Part shown: positions 46,034 through 55,061 of the stretch, piece by piece
Numbering within the stretch: the stretch's first letter is position 1
How the letters are laid out: each line of letters begins with the position of its first letter
Assembly (NCBI RefSeq): GCF_008329435.1
Contig: NZ_NPKN01000003.1
Coordinates: 124,001 to 188,000, forward strand
Origin: Rhodanobacter sp. T12-5
GTDB taxonomy: Bacteria > Pseudomonadota > Gammaproteobacteria > Xanthomonadales > Rhodanobacteraceae
Direction of reading: 5' to 3'
Length of the DNA stretch: 64,000 nucleotides
Translations under genes and position numbers: made by a program
The notes under the pieces: generated by a model
The model's database searches: none
What the model was told of the DNA's origin: nothing
What the model saw: the letters and a program-made list of their open reading frames with translations, nothing else

Positions 46034-47380
46034 ATGTCGACAAGCCATGACCTGATCGTGCTCGGTGCCGGTTCCGGCGGCCTGGCCACCGCGTTTCGCG
46101 CCGCGCAACACGGTGCCCGCGTGGCCTTGCTGGAGCCCGCGGCCCTCGGCGGCACCTGCGTGCATCGCGGCTGCGTACCGAAGAAAGCGTTGTGGTTTGC
46201 CGCGCAGTGGGCGCAGGCGCAGCAGTTTGCGGTCGATGTGGGTTTTGCCTCGACGCCGGGGCCGATCGACTGGGAGCGGTTCCGCCAGGTGCGGCTGCAC
46301 TACATCGATGCGATCGACCGGCGCTATGCGCAACGCCTGCAGGAGGCGCAAATACAGCTGGTGCAACAGGCCGGCCGTTTCGTCGCGGCCGATGCGATCG
46401 AATTGACCGATGGCAGCCGATTGCAGGCGTCGCACATCGTGATCGCCACCGGTGCGCGACCGCGCACGCTGCCTTTGCCAGGGTTCGGATTGGGCATGGT
46501 TTCCGACGATGTGTTCGCCTTGCACGAACTGCCCCGTCGCGTGGCGATCGTGGGCGGCGGTTACGTGGCGACGGAGTTCGCCGGTTTGCTGCAGGCACTG
46601 GGCAGTGAAGTGGAAGTGCTGGCGCATGAGCGTCTGCTGGAAGGGTTCGACGCGGAACTGGCGCAGGCGTTGCACGAGTTGATGCAGGCGCAGGGGATAC
46701 GGATCAGCCTGCGAAGTGCGATCCGCTCGGCGCGTCGCACGGACGAGGGCATCCTGCTCGACGATGCCGTGGCGGGTTCACGCGGCCCGTATGACGCGCT
46801 GCTGTGGGCGGTCGGTCGCGTGCCCAATACCGAGGCGCTGGCACTCGATGCGATCGGCGTGGACACCGATCAGCAAGGTCACGTGGTGGTCGATGCGCGG
46901 CAGGACACCAGTACGGCCGGCATCCACGCGATCGGCGACGTGACCGCGCGCAAGGCCTTGACGCCGGTGGCGGTCGCCGCCGGTCGCCGGCTGGCGGACC
47001 GGTTGTTCGGCGGCGAGCCGCAGGCGCAGTTGGACTACGAAAACATCCCCAGTGTGGTGTTCTCCAAGCCGCCGCTGGGCATGGTCGGGCTGACCGAGGA
47101 AGCGGCACGCGAGCAATACGGGGAGGCGGTCGTGGTCCATTGCAGCCGGTTCACGCCAATGCAGTGGGCGTTGACCGGCTGGCACGGGCAGAGCCTGATG
47201 AAGCTGGTCTGCGTGGGCAGCGACGAACGCGTGGTCGGCATCCACGCGCTGGGACCGGGTGTCGATGAAATGCTGCAGGGTTTTGCCGTCGCACTGAAAC
47301 TGGGTCTGCACAAGCGCGACCTGGACGCGACCGTGGCGATCCATCCCAGCTCCGCCGAAGAACTCGTGCTGATGGGCTGA
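46034..47380 (+). CDS. gor: Glutathione reductase
   Basis: A 448-residue disulfide reductase that keeps glutathione reduced with NADPH. The FAD motif VLGAGSGGLATAFRA is at residues 9-23; the redox cysteines lie in GGTCVHRGCVPKKALW (GGTCVNVGCVPKK in most family members). The NADPH motif is VGGGYVATEFAGLLQ; the C-terminus carries HPSSAEELVLM, equivalent to the HPTxxEE active-site end. The wording fits glutathione rather than dihydrolipoamide or mercuric reductase, but the HRG in place of NVG is unusual enough to leave some doubt. It follows the DadA-like gene and precedes hutG by 13 bases. Confidence 0.85.
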   Translation: MSTSHDLIVLGAGSGGLATAFRAAQHGARVALLEPAALGGTCVHRGCVPKKALWFAAQWAQAQQFAVDVGFASTPGPIDWERFRQVRLHYIDAIDRRYAQRLQEAQIQLVQQAGRFVAADAIELTDGSRLQASHIVIATGARPRTLPLPGFGLGMVSDDVFALHELPRRVAIVGGGYVATEFAGLLQALGSEVEVLAHERLLEGFDAELAQALHELMQAQGIRISLRSAIRSARRTDEGILLDDAVAGSRGPYDALLWAVGRVPNTEALALDAIGVDTDQQGHVVVDARQDTSTAGIHAIGDVTARKALTPVAVAAGRRLADRLFGGEPQAQLDYENIPSVVFSKPPLGMVGLTEEAAREQYGEAVVVHCSRFTPMQWALTGWHGQSLMKLVCVGSDERVVGIHALGPGVDEMLQGFAVALKLGLHKRDLDATVAIHPSSAEELVLMG

Positions 47381-47393
47381 GTACAATGGGCGC

Positions 47394-48173
47394 ATGAGCA
47401 TCTTCACCCTGCAGCGTGGCCGCGTGCCGTTGTTGATCAGCCTGCCGCACGACGGCAGCTTCATCCCCGACGACATTGCCGCCCGAATGCGCCCGGCGGC
47501 GCGCCGTTCGCCGGACACCGACTGGCATGTGGCGCGCCTGTACGAGCCGCTGGCACAGGCACTGGGCGCCAGCGTGCTGAAGCCGCGGGCGTCGCGCTAC
47601 GTGGTCGACCTCAACCGGCCCGCCGACGGCCATGCGTTGTACCCGGGTCAGCGCGAAACCGGGCTGGTCTCAACCATCGGTTTCGACGGCGAGCCGCTCT
47701 ACCTGGACGGCCGGGCGCCGGACGCCGCCGAGGTTCAACGGCGGATAAGTGAATTCTGGCAACCCTATCACCAGGCCCTGGCACAGGAACTTGCGAGGCT
47801 GTGTGCCGAGCACGGTCGGGCCGTGTTGTGGGAAGGGCATTCCATCCGCAGCCGCGTACCGATGTTGTTCGAGGGTCGCCTGCCGGATTTCAATCTCGGC
47901 ACGGCGACCGGGGCAAGTTGCAGCGCCGCGTTGCAGGCGCGCTTGCAGGCCAGTCTGGAGTCGCAGTCGCGCTTCGGTTTTGCCGTCAATGGCCGCTTCA
48001 AGGGCGGCTACATCACGCGCCATTACGGCGATCCCGTCGCCGGTGTGCAGGCGGTGCAACTGGAGCTGGTGCAGCTCAACTACATGGACGAAGCGAGCTT
48101 CGAGTACGACGAGGCGAAAGCGGTGGACGTGCAGGCGCTCATAGGGAAAATGCTGCAGATCTGCCTGGGCTGA
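47394..48173 (+). CDS. hutG: N-formylglutamate deformylase
   Basis: A 259-residue hydrolase of the N-formylglutamate amidohydrolase family (HutG2 type), releasing formate from N-formylglutamate in histidine degradation. The segments LLISLPHDGSFIPDDIAARM, YVVDLNRPADG and LWEGHSIRSRVPMLFEGRLPDFNLG are diagnostic. No other hut genes lie nearby in this window. It follows gor after 13 bases and is probably cotranscribed. Confidence 0.92.
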   Translation: MSIFTLQRGRVPLLISLPHDGSFIPDDIAARMRPAARRSPDTDWHVARLYEPLAQALGASVLKPRASRYVVDLNRPADGHALYPGQRETGLVSTIGFDGEPLYLDGRAPDAAEVQRRISEFWQPYHQALAQELARLCAEHGRAVLWEGHSIRSRVPMLFEGRLPDFNLGTATGASCSAALQARLQASLESQSRFGFAVNGRFKGGYITRHYGDPVAGVQAVQLELVQLNYMDEASFEYDEAKAVDVQALIGKMLQICLG

Positions 48174-48361
48174 GAGCAGGTTGTTGCGTGTCCGGTCAGG
48201 CTGCATGAAAAGTTGCGACCCTGCGTGCTGCCGCTGTGGAAAATACTGCGTTTCATTCAGCCGCCGTATCCCGAAGTCGTTGCAATGTCTGCTTGTCGTG
48301 CCACCCGAGTTGCCGGGTTCCGGCGAGGTTCGCGATATCCTGTTTTCGAGGCTCAACATCG

Positions 48362-48395
48362 AAAAGCCCCGCCGATGCAGATCGACGGGGCTTTT
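48362..48395. terminator. Bidirectional terminator between hutG and the RidA gene
   Basis: The arms aaaagccccg and cggggctttt, with extra pairing inside, form a GC-rich hairpin framed by A and T runs, suitable for both strands. It lies between the convergent hutG and RidA genes. The 190 bases before it contain no gene I can support. Confidence 0.85.
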
Positions 48396-48424
48396 CATGT
48401 GTGGCGCTTGTTGCCTCGGATGGG

Positions 48425-48853
48425 TCAGGGCGTTCCCGCCGGCAGCGAGGCGATGCATTTCAGTTCGATCGCGATCGGTGTCGGCAGTGCGCTGATGCCC
48501 AAGGTGGTGCGACAGGCGTCGACACCGGCGAAATACTCGGCGTACAGCCGGTTGTAGGCGGCGAAGTCGCGCCGCATGTCGGTCAGGAACACGGTGACGT
48601 CGACCAGGTCGCTCCAGGCGGCACCGCTGGCTTCCAGCACGGCGCGCACGTTGGCGAACACCTGCCGGCATTGCGCCTCGATGTCGTAGTCGACCAGGGT
48701 GCCGTCCGCATCATGCACGTTGCCGGGAATGGCATTGTTGCCGGGCTGGCGCGGGCCGACTCCAGAAAGGAACAGCAGGTTGCCGACGCGGCGGGCATGC
48801 GGATAGGCACCGACCGGTGCCGGTGCCGTGTCGGTGCGCACGATGTCGCTCAT
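48425..48853 (-). CDS. RidA family protein, probable 2-aminomuconate deaminase
   Basis: A 142-residue RidA/YjgF fold protein. The conserved arginine lies in CRTTLGISALP, and RVGNLLFLSGVGPRQPGNNAIPG and AWSDLVDVTVFLTDM are family segments. RidA proteins deaminate imine/enamine intermediates. The GVGPRQPG wording and the partner dehydrogenase upstream suggest the 2-aminomuconate deaminase type acting on the product of the semialdehyde dehydrogenase. The ATG overlaps the carbonic anhydrase stop as ATGA, so it is translationally coupled. Confidence 0.85.
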   Translation of the reverse strand: MSDIVRTDTAPAPVGAYPHARRVGNLLFLSGVGPRQPGNNAIPGNVHDADGTLVDYDIEAQCRQVFANVRAVLEASGAAWSDLVDVTVFLTDMRRDFAAYNRLYAEYFAGVDACRTTLGISALPTPIAIELKCIASLPAGTP

Positions 48854-49515
48854 GCTTCCGTCTTCCAGCGTTCGGCCTGTTGCGCCAGTGCGTTGCGGTA
48901 GGCGTCCGACAGTTGTTCGTGGCCACGCACGTCCAGGCCCAGGTCGTTGATGCGGCCGTCGTCCAGGCCATAGATCCACGCGTGCACGGCCAGCGGCTGG
49001 CCACGCTCCCACGCCTCGCGCACCACGGTGGTGTGGCACACGTTCACGGCCTGCTCGATCGCGTTCAGCTCGCACAGGTGGGCCTGGCGCACGGCGAATG
49101 CCTGGGCCGGATCGAGCTTGTCGGCGTGCTTCATGGCGATGTCGTCGATGTGCTTGAGCCAGTTGTCGATCAGGCCCAGGCGCGAATGCTTGAGTACTGC
49201 GCCGACACCGCCGCAGCCGTAGTGGCCGACGACGAGGATGTGCTTCACCTTGAGCACGTCCACCGCGAACTGGATGGTACTCAGCGCGTTGAGGTCGGTA
49301 TGCACCACCACGTTCGCCACGTTGCGATGGACGAAGATCTCGCCGGGCGGCAGATCGACGATCTGGGTCGCCGGTACGCGCGAATCGGAGCAGCCGATCC
49401 ACAGGTATTTCGGTGCCTGCTGCTGCGCGAGCTTCTCGAAGAAATCCGGCTCCTGCGCGGTGACGCTGGCTGCCCAGCGCCGGTTGTTGGCGAGCAGGTC
49501 TTTGATCGAATTCAT
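48850..49515 (-). CDS. can: Beta-class carbonic anhydrase
   Basis: A 221-residue zinc enzyme interconverting CO2 and bicarbonate, the same length as E. coli Can (220). All key residues stand at the same positions: C42 and D44 in CSDSR, R46, H98 and C101 in GHYGCGG. AAGGAA lies nine bases before the ATG. It is placed between the semialdehyde dehydrogenase and the RidA gene, with 11 bases and a four-base overlap, so it is part of that catabolic transcript rather than standing alone. Confidence 0.95.
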   Translation of the reverse strand: MNSIKDLLANNRRWAASVTAQEPDFFEKLAQQQAPKYLWIGCSDSRVPATQIVDLPPGEIFVHRNVANVVVHTDLNALSTIQFAVDVLKVKHILVVGHYGCGGVGAVLKHSRLGLIDNWLKHIDDIAMKHADKLDPAQAFAVRQAHLCELNAIEQAVNVCHTTVVREAWERGQPLAVHAWIYGLDDGRINDLGLDVRGHEQLSDAYRNALAQQAERWKTEA

Positions 49516-49526
49516 CGAGGTTCCTT

Positions 49527-50993
49527 TCAGTAGCGGATGCAGACGTTTTTCGGCTCGGTGAAGAAATGCAACGCATCGTTGCCTCCCTCGCGGCCGAGTC
49601 CGGATTGCTTGGTGCCACCGAATGGGGTGCGCAGGTCGCGCAGCAGCCAGCAGTTGATCCAGACGATGCCGAAGTCGAGCGCGGCACCGAGCCGATGCGC
49701 GCGCGACAGGTCGCGTGTCCACAGCGAGGCGGCCAGTCCGTAGCGACTGTCGTTGGCGATCGCCAGCGCTTCGGCTTCGTCCTCGAACGGAATCAACGCG
49801 ACCACCGGGCCGAAGATCTCCTGCTGGTTGGTCTGCGCGGACGACGGCAGGCCTTCGATCACGGTCGGGGCGATGAACCAGCCATCGGCGCAACGCCCGG
49901 CTTGGGCAAGCGCTTCGCCGCCGCACAGTATGCGGCCGCCTTCGGCGCGGGCCTGTTCTATGCAGCCGAGCACCTTGTCGTAGTGCGCCTGCGAAACCAT
50001 CGCGCCGAGATCGTTGTCGGCTGCGCTCGGATCGCCCACGCGCAGCGCCTGCACGCGCGCAAGATAGCGCTCGCGGAAGGCCTCGTAGATCGATCGCTGG
50101 ATCAGCAGGCGCGAGCCGCACAAGCAGATCTCGCCCTGGTTGGCGAAGCCCGAACGCACGATGGTGTCCATGTTCGCGTCGGACAGGTCGGCATCGGCGA
50201 ACACGATCGCCGGGTTCTTGCCGCCCATTTCCAGCGACACTTTCTTGAACTGCATTGCCGCCACACTGGCGATGTTCGCGCCGGTGGCCGTGCTGCCGGT
50301 GAAGGAGATGGCCTTGACCCGCGGATGTTCCACGATCGCCTGACCGACCGAAGGGCCGCGGCCCTGCACGATGTTCAGCACGCCGGGCGGAAATCCGGCC
50401 TCGATGCTCAGCTCGCCGAGCAGGGCCGCGGTGCACGGCGTCACTTCCGACGGTTTGGCCACCACCGTGTTGCCGGCGGCCAGGGCTGGCGCGATCTTCC
50501 AGCTGAACAGGTACAGCGGCAGGTTCCAGGGGCTGATGCAGCCGACCACGCCGAGCGGCTGGCGCAAGGTGTAGTTGATCGCGCCGCTGCCGGCCGCGCC
50601 GATCTCCGTTGCGTGCGATTCGCTGCCCCAGCCGACGATCGCGGCGGCGAAGTAACGCAGGTTGCTGACCGCGCGGGGGATGTCGAGCCGGCGCGCGAGG
50701 GCGAGCGGCTTGCCGCTGTCGCGCGATTCCAGTGCGGCGAATTCCTCCAGCCGTGCCTCGACCAGGTCGGCCAGTCTTTGCAGCAGGTGCGCGCGTTGTT
50801 CGATCGGCGTGCTGGACCAGCCGGGTGCGGCACGGCTGGCGGCGGCGACCGCGGCCTCGACATCCGTTGCATCGGAATCGGGGCAAAGCGCGAACACCGC
50901 GCCGGTGGCCGGTTCGTGCACCTCCAGCCATGCATCGTGGTGAGGCGCCTGCAGGCGACCGTCGATCAGATTGGCTAGGCGCGGGGTAGACAT
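49527..50993 (-). CDS. Aldehyde dehydrogenase, 2-aminomuconate/2-hydroxymuconate semialdehyde type
   Basis: A 488-residue NAD-dependent aldehyde dehydrogenase. The Rossmann glycines lie in SFTGSTATG, the general base glutamate in VSLEMGGKNP and the nucleophilic cysteine in GEICLCGSR. The C-terminal PFGGTKQSGLGREGGNDALHFFTEPKNVCI is close to aminomuconate semialdehyde dehydrogenases of the kynurenine route. The start at 50993 skips twelve upstream codons. With the RidA protein, it would convert 2-aminomuconate semialdehyde to 2-aminomuconate and on to 2-oxalocrotonate. Specificity is inferred from the neighbours. Confidence 0.87.
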   Translation of the reverse strand: MSTPRLANLIDGRLQAPHHDAWLEVHEPATGAVFALCPDSDATDVEAAVAAASRAAPGWSSTPIEQRAHLLQRLADLVEARLEEFAALESRDSGKPLALARRLDIPRAVSNLRYFAAAIVGWGSESHATEIGAAGSGAINYTLRQPLGVVGCISPWNLPLYLFSWKIAPALAAGNTVVAKPSEVTPCTAALLGELSIEAGFPPGVLNIVQGRGPSVGQAIVEHPRVKAISFTGSTATGANIASVAAMQFKKVSLEMGGKNPAIVFADADLSDANMDTIVRSGFANQGEICLCGSRLLIQRSIYEAFRERYLARVQALRVGDPSAADNDLGAMVSQAHYDKVLGCIEQARAEGGRILCGGEALAQAGRCADGWFIAPTVIEGLPSSAQTNQQEIFGPVVALIPFEDEAEALAIANDSRYGLAASLWTRDLSRAHRLGAALDFGIVWINCWLLRDLRTPFGGTKQSGLGREGGNDALHFFTEPKNVCIRY

Positions 50994-51053
50994 CTGCACA
51001 AGCTTAAAACCTGCGTGCCGCAATTGCACAGGATTGTGCGAGCGACAACGGGC

Positions 51054-51842
51054 TCAGCTCAGCGCGCGGGTGCGGCCGCCATCCACCGCGATGCTGACGC
51101 CGTTGACATAGGCGGCGGCGGGGGTGCACAGGAACGCGATGACCGCGGCGACTTCGCTGGCTTCGCCGAAGCGGCGGGCCGGGATCGTGGCGATCAGGTC
51201 CTGCGCGATCTCGTCTTCGCTTTGGTGCGCGGCCGATGCCTTTGCGGCGAGCAGGCTGTCGAGGCGCCCGGTGCGGGTGTAGCCGGGCAGCACGTTGTTG
51301 ACGGTGATGCCGTCGGCGGCCAGTTCGCCGGACAAGGTCTTGGCCCAGCCGGCCACGGCGGCGCGCACGGTGTTGGAGACGCCAAGCCCCGCGATCGGTT
51401 CCTTCACCGAGGTGGAGATCACGTTGACGATGCGGCCGTAGCCACTGGCGCGCATGCCGGGCAACAGCGCCTGCAGCAACGTCTGGCCGGCCAGCAGGTG
51501 CTGCCGGAAAGCGGTTTCGAACGCCGCCGTGGTGGCGATGTACGCCGGTCCACCGGGCGGGCCGCCGCTGTTGTTGATCAGGATGTGCACTGGGCGGCTG
51601 GCAGCGATGTCGATGGTGGTGGCCTGCAGGCTGGCGGTGTCCAGCATGTCGACACTGCGCCAGTCATGCTGCTGGCCATGCGCTTGCGGCAGGCTTTCGG
51701 CCACGACTCTCAGTGCATCGGCAGAACGTGCCAGCAGGGTGACGCTGGCACCCAGTTCGGCCAGTTCGATCGCGCTGGCGCGACCGATGCCTTGCGAGGC
51801 ACCGCAAACCAGCGCGTGGCGTCCATTCAGATCCAGTTGCAT
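51054..51842 (-). CDS. SDR family oxidoreductase without the YxxxK pair
   Basis: A 262-residue short-chain dehydrogenase/reductase. The cofactor motif is CGASQGIGRASA, the NNxG-type motif is LINNSGGPPGGPAY, and the C-terminus ends AVDGGRTRALS. The catalytic serine may be S in ISTSVKEP, but the region where YxxxK is expected reads GVSNTVRAAVAGWAKTL, so Tyr and Lys are replaced by Ser and Arg. This is a recognisable SDR branch whose activity is unclear. GGAG lies eight bases before the ATG. It precedes the semialdehyde dehydrogenase by 60 bases. Confidence 0.88.
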   Translation of the reverse strand: MQLDLNGRHALVCGASQGIGRASAIELAELGASVTLLARSADALRVVAESLPQAHGQQHDWRSVDMLDTASLQATTIDIAASRPVHILINNSGGPPGGPAYIATTAAFETAFRQHLLAGQTLLQALLPGMRASGYGRIVNVISTSVKEPIAGLGVSNTVRAAVAGWAKTLSGELAADGITVNNVLPGYTRTGRLDSLLAAKASAAHQSEDEIAQDLIATIPARRFGEASEVAAVIAFLCTPAAAYVNGVSIAVDGGRTRALS

Positions 51843-51861
51843 GCGGTACTCCGTTCGATGT

Positions 51862-52176
51862 TCAGGGCAGCAGCAGGCGCATGGCCAGTGCCGCGAGCCA
51901 GCACAACCAGCCAAGCCACGGGCTGTAGCGCCACATGGCACGCCAGCGGTTCAGGCTGGCGTCGCCCATCGCGGGCAGCGCGGGTGAGCGCAAGGCGTGC
52001 TGCAGCCGGATCCAGGTGCGCAGTGGCGAAGTCTTGCCGTGTTCCGGTTCGGCGATGATTTGCCACTGCTGCGGGTAGCGCTGGCGCAGCAGGCTGGCCA
52101 ATCGGAACAACGCGGCGTACGACAACAGGAACAGGCAGATACCGGCGGCAAGCAGGGCCAGATACAGGATGATCAT
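51862..52176 (-). CDS. Small two-helix membrane protein, possibly UspB-like
   Basis: A 104-residue protein with a hydrophobic helix at residues 2-30 (MIILYLALLAAGICLFLLSY) and another at the C-terminus (WLGWLCWLAALAMRLLL), joined by a basic soluble stretch. The size and layout recall UspB, but similarity is weak and I do not assign it. The ATG overlaps the stop of the MalM-like gene as ATGA, which together with normal third-position GC bias supports a real gene. Confidence 0.7.
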   Translation of the reverse strand: MIILYLALLAAGICLFLLSYAALFRLASLLRQRYPQQWQIIAEPEHGKTSPLRTWIRLQHALRSPALPAMGDASLNRWRAMWRYSPWLGWLCWLAALAMRLLLP

Positions 52177-52988
52177 CGCGGTTTGCTGCTGTCGGTGCCG
52201 CCGCTCCAGGGCAACGGCAGCGAGGTGCGCAGTGTCTGCAGCAGACCATCGCCTTGCTCGGGCTTGTTGCAGATCGCCTTGTCCACCGCGCTGGCGTAGG
52301 TCTTGTTCATCATGCCGACCCACAAGGTACCGTCGGGGCCATGAGGAATGCTGAAGCTGCCGGCGGAGTTCATCTGGATCGTCGCCGCGGTGCTGGCGGA
52401 GAACGAGGCCGGCGACTGCTCCCAGTACGTCTTGCCGGATTGCTGATCGGCGGAGCTGTAGACCAGCAGGTAACGCGCCTGCTTGTTGTCGACCTTGAAT
52501 TGGCCGAACGCGCCGGTGGTTTCGTCGCCCCAGCCCATGTGTTCGCACAGCTCGATGTCTTGCGAGGCGATCGGCTGGAAGCCTTCGTCCAGCAGCACGA
52601 CGGTGGGCGCGAACAGGTAGCTGGCATGCAGCCAGCGACCGTTCAACTCCGATTTGAAGGCTATCCGGTAAGGCAGTTTTCCGTCAGTGGGCAAGCGGAA
52701 CGCAAGAAAGTAGCTGTGCGTGCCATTGAGGTTGGCGACCATGCTGCCGTTGCCCAGGGTGAACTTCTCCGGTTGCCACGGCAGCCTGGCCTGATAGGAG
52801 AAGTCGGCGAAGCTGCTGCAGCATGGCGAGGCATGCAGCAGTTGCTCCCGGGCCAGCTTCATCGCATTGCCGGTGTCTTCCGAGGGAGCCCGCAGGTTTG
52901 GCGGCAGCAGCGCCTTGGCGTTGTGACAGCCAGCCAGGAGGACGGCAAGGACCAGGGTGGGGACGATGGTGGGGAAGCGATACGACAT
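52173..52988 (-). CDS. Lipoprotein, MalM-family-like
   Basis: A 271-residue lipoprotein with signal peptide and lipobox LLAGC near residue 21. The segment PCCSSFADFSYQARLPWQPE recalls the conserved CC-S start of the maltose-operon protein MalM family, and a C-terminal GTLWVGMMNKTYASAVDK may fit it. MalM proteins are periplasmic proteins of unknown mechanism. The start is the ATG at 52988; an upstream TTG is rejected. It begins 14 bases after the asnS stop and is coupled to the small membrane protein downstream. Confidence 0.65.
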   Translation of the reverse strand: MSYRFPTIVPTLVLAVLLAGCHNAKALLPPNLRAPSEDTGNAMKLAREQLLHASPCCSSFADFSYQARLPWQPEKFTLGNGSMVANLNGTHSYFLAFRLPTDGKLPYRIAFKSELNGRWLHASYLFAPTVVLLDEGFQPIASQDIELCEHMGWGDETTGAFGQFKVDNKQARYLLVYSSADQQSGKTYWEQSPASFSASTAATIQMNSAGSFSIPHGPDGTLWVGMMNKTYASAVDKAICNKPEQGDGLLQTLRTSLPLPWSGGTDSSKPR

Positions 52989-53002
52989 GGCAGGCAAGAT
53001 AC

Positions 53003-54403
53003 TCAGAATTCGGCCGTTCCGGCCGCTCGTGGGTAGGGGATGGCGTCGCGGATGTTGGCCAGTCCGCAGACATAGACCAGCAGGCGCTCGAAGCCGAGGC
53101 CGAAGCCGGCGTGCGGCACCGTGCCGTAGCGGCGCAGGTCACGGTACCAGTCATAGGAGGCCGGATCGAGCCCGAACTGGACCATTCGCCGGTCGAGGTA
53201 GTCCAGTCGCTCCTCGCGCTGCGCACCGCCGATGATCTCGCCGATGCCCGGTGCGAGCACGTCCATCGCGGCCACGGTTTTCTCGTCATCGTTCAAGCGC
53301 ATGTAGAACGCCTTGATCGCCTCGGGGTAATTCATGACGACCACGGGGCGGCCGACATGTTTCTCGGCCAGGTAGCGTTCGTGTTCGGTCTGCAGGTCGA
53401 TGCCCCAGGCGACCGGGTATTCGAACTTCTGGCCGGACTTCTTCAGGATCTCGATCGCATCGGTGTAGTCGATGCGTTCGAACGGCTTGGCGATGAACGC
53501 TTCCATCCGGGTGATGGCGTCGCTCTGCACGCGCTCGGCGAAGAACGCCATGTCGTCCGGGCGTTCGTCCAGCACGGCCTTGAAGATCGCCTTGAGGAAG
53601 GCCTCGGCGCAATCGGCATTGGCGGTGAGGTCGGCGAACGCGATCTCCGGCTCGACCATCCAGAACTCGGCCAGGTGGCGGGCGGTATTGGAGTTCTCGG
53701 CGCGGAAGGTGGGACCGAAGGTGTAGACCTTGCTCATCGCCAGGCAGTACGCCTCGACGTTGAGCTGGCCGGAGACGGTGAGGAAGGCCTCGCGGCCGAA
53801 GAAATCCTTGCGGAAGTCGATCTTGCCGTCGGGCAGGCGCGGCAGGTTGGCCAGGTCCAGCGTGGACAGGCGGAACATGTCGCCGGCGCCTTCGGCATCG
53901 GAGGTGGTGATGATCGGCGTGTTGATCCAGAAGAAGCCCTGCTCGGTGAGATGGCGATGGATCGCCGTCATCATCGTGTGGCGCACGCGGGTGATCGCGC
54001 CGAACAGGTTGGTGCGCGGGCGCAGGTGGGCGACCTCGCGCAGGAATTCCATCGAGTGCTGCTTGGGCTGGATCGGGTAGGTTTCCGGGTCGTCGACCAG
54101 GCCGGTGACGATCACCTCGTCGGCCTGCAGCTCGAAGCTCTGGCCCTTGCCCTGCGACGGCACCAGGGTGCCGGTGACGATCACGCCGGCGCCGGCGGTG
54201 AGGTGTTTCACCTCGTTCTCGTAGTTGGCGAGGGTGGCCGGCACCACGGCCTGGATCGAGTCGAAGCAGGAGCCGTCGGTGACGTTGACGAAGGACAGGC
54301 CGGCCTTGGAATCGCGACGGGTACGCACCCAGCCACGCACGGTCACCGTGCTGCCGGCGTCGAGCTTGCCGGAAAGAGCCATCTTCACACTGACCACGGC
54401 CAT
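53003..54403 (-). CDS. asnS: Asparaginyl-tRNA synthetase
   Basis: A 466-residue class IIb enzyme, the same length as E. coli AsnRS. It has an N-terminal OB-fold anticodon domain ([27 protein letters not shown]) and class II motifs 2 ([28 protein letters not shown]) and 3 ([27 protein letters not shown]). AGGAG lies about ten bases before the ATG. The other-frame ORF overlapping it is spurious. It heads a run of seven close minus-strand genes and is divergent from iscA. Confidence 0.97.
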   Translation of the reverse strand: MAVVSVKMALSGKLDAGSTVTVRGWVRTRRDSKAGLSFVNVTDGSCFDSIQAVVPATLANYENEVKHLTAGAGVIVTGTLVPSQGKGQSFELQADEVIVTGLVDDPETYPIQPKQHSMEFLREVAHLRPRTNLFGAITRVRHTMMTAIHRHLTEQGFFWINTPIITTSDAEGAGDMFRLSTLDLANLPRLPDGKIDFRKDFFGREAFLTVSGQLNVEAYCLAMSKVYTFGPTFRAENSNTARHLAEFWMVEPEIAFADLTANADCAEAFLKAIFKAVLDERPDDMAFFAERVQSDAITRMEAFIAKPFERIDYTDAIEILKKSGQKFEYPVAWGIDLQTEHERYLAEKHVGRPVVVMNYPEAIKAFYMRLNDDEKTVAAMDVLAPGIGEIIGGAQREERLDYLDRRMVQFGLDPASYDWYRDLRRYGTVPHAGFGLGFERLLVYVCGLANIRDAIPYPRAAGTAEF

Positions 54404-54559
54404 CGGTTGAAACTCCTGCTGAAGCGCCGCATCTCGACGCATGGATGGATGAATGGCGCATCGGCAGCGGCGCTGCACGGCCAAACCGGCATGATAATGT
54501 AGCTGTTGCCCGCACCGCGACATTTGCCGGGCCCTCGAATCGAAGATGGATCCACCACC

Positions 54560-54886
54560 ATGAGCATCACCATTACCCCCGCCGCCAACGAACGCATGCG
54601 CCACTTCCTGGCAGGCATGCCGAAGGCCGCTGGCGTGCGGTTCGGGGTCAAGCGGACCGGTTGCTCCGGATTTGCCTATGTGGTGGATCTGGCGGATTCG
54701 ATCGACGCTGGCGACCAGTTGGTCGAGGTGGATGGCGTACCGTTGATCGTCAACGACAAGAGCCTGGCCCTGGTCGAAGGCACCGTGATCGACTTCCAGC
54801 GGCATGGCCTGAACGCCAGCTTCGTGTTCCACAACCCGAACGCCACCGGCGAGTGCGGCTGCGGCGAGAGCTTTACCGTCAGCTGA
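54560..54886 (+). CDS. A-type iron-sulfur carrier (IscA family)
   Basis: A 108-residue protein with the three ligand cysteines of A-type carriers: C35 in RTGCSGFAY and C99 and C101 in ECGCGESF. Such carriers deliver Fe-S clusters to target proteins. No other isc or suf genes are near, so it is a stand-alone copy (IscA, SufA or ErpA type is not distinguished here). The start at 54560 skips 18 upstream in-frame codons; GGAT lies 10 bases upstream. A GATAAT -10-like box is at 54493-54498. Confidence 0.92.
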   Translation: MSITITPAANERMRHFLAGMPKAAGVRFGVKRTGCSGFAYVVDLADSIDAGDQLVEVDGVPLIVNDKSLALVEGTVIDFQRHGLNASFVFHNPNATGECGCGESFTVS

Positions 54887-54899
54887 TCCTCGAATCCCG

Positions 54900-54929
54900 G
54901 CGCAAGTCATGATTTTCAATGACTTGCGC
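54900..54929. other. Perfect hairpin between the iscA-like gene and rpsF
   Basis: The arms gcgcaagtcat and atgacttgcgc pair perfectly over 11 bases around an eight-base loop, 13 bases after the stop of the iscA-like gene. There is no clear T run. Its right arm overlaps the -35 region proposed for rpsF. Confidence 0.7.
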
Positions 54930-54953
54930 GATCATTCGCCAGCATCGTACAAT
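54924..54953 (+). promoter_or_regulatory. Candidate sigma-70 promoter of the rpsF operon
   Basis: TTGCGC (54924-54929) and TACAAT (54948-54953) stand 18 bases apart, about 110 bases before the rpsF ATG. The leader after it contains a hairpin aaggccgcttttggccgc, possibly a target for feedback by the S6:S18 complex. Confidence 0.55.
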
Positions 54954-55061
54954 TCCGCTTCTGCCCCCATCCGTCAGGGCGCTGGCAGGACACTTGCCTC
55001 ACCGCACCAGCGGGAGGCTGCAAGGCCGCTTTTGGCCGCATCCACAAGGAGTCAAACCACA

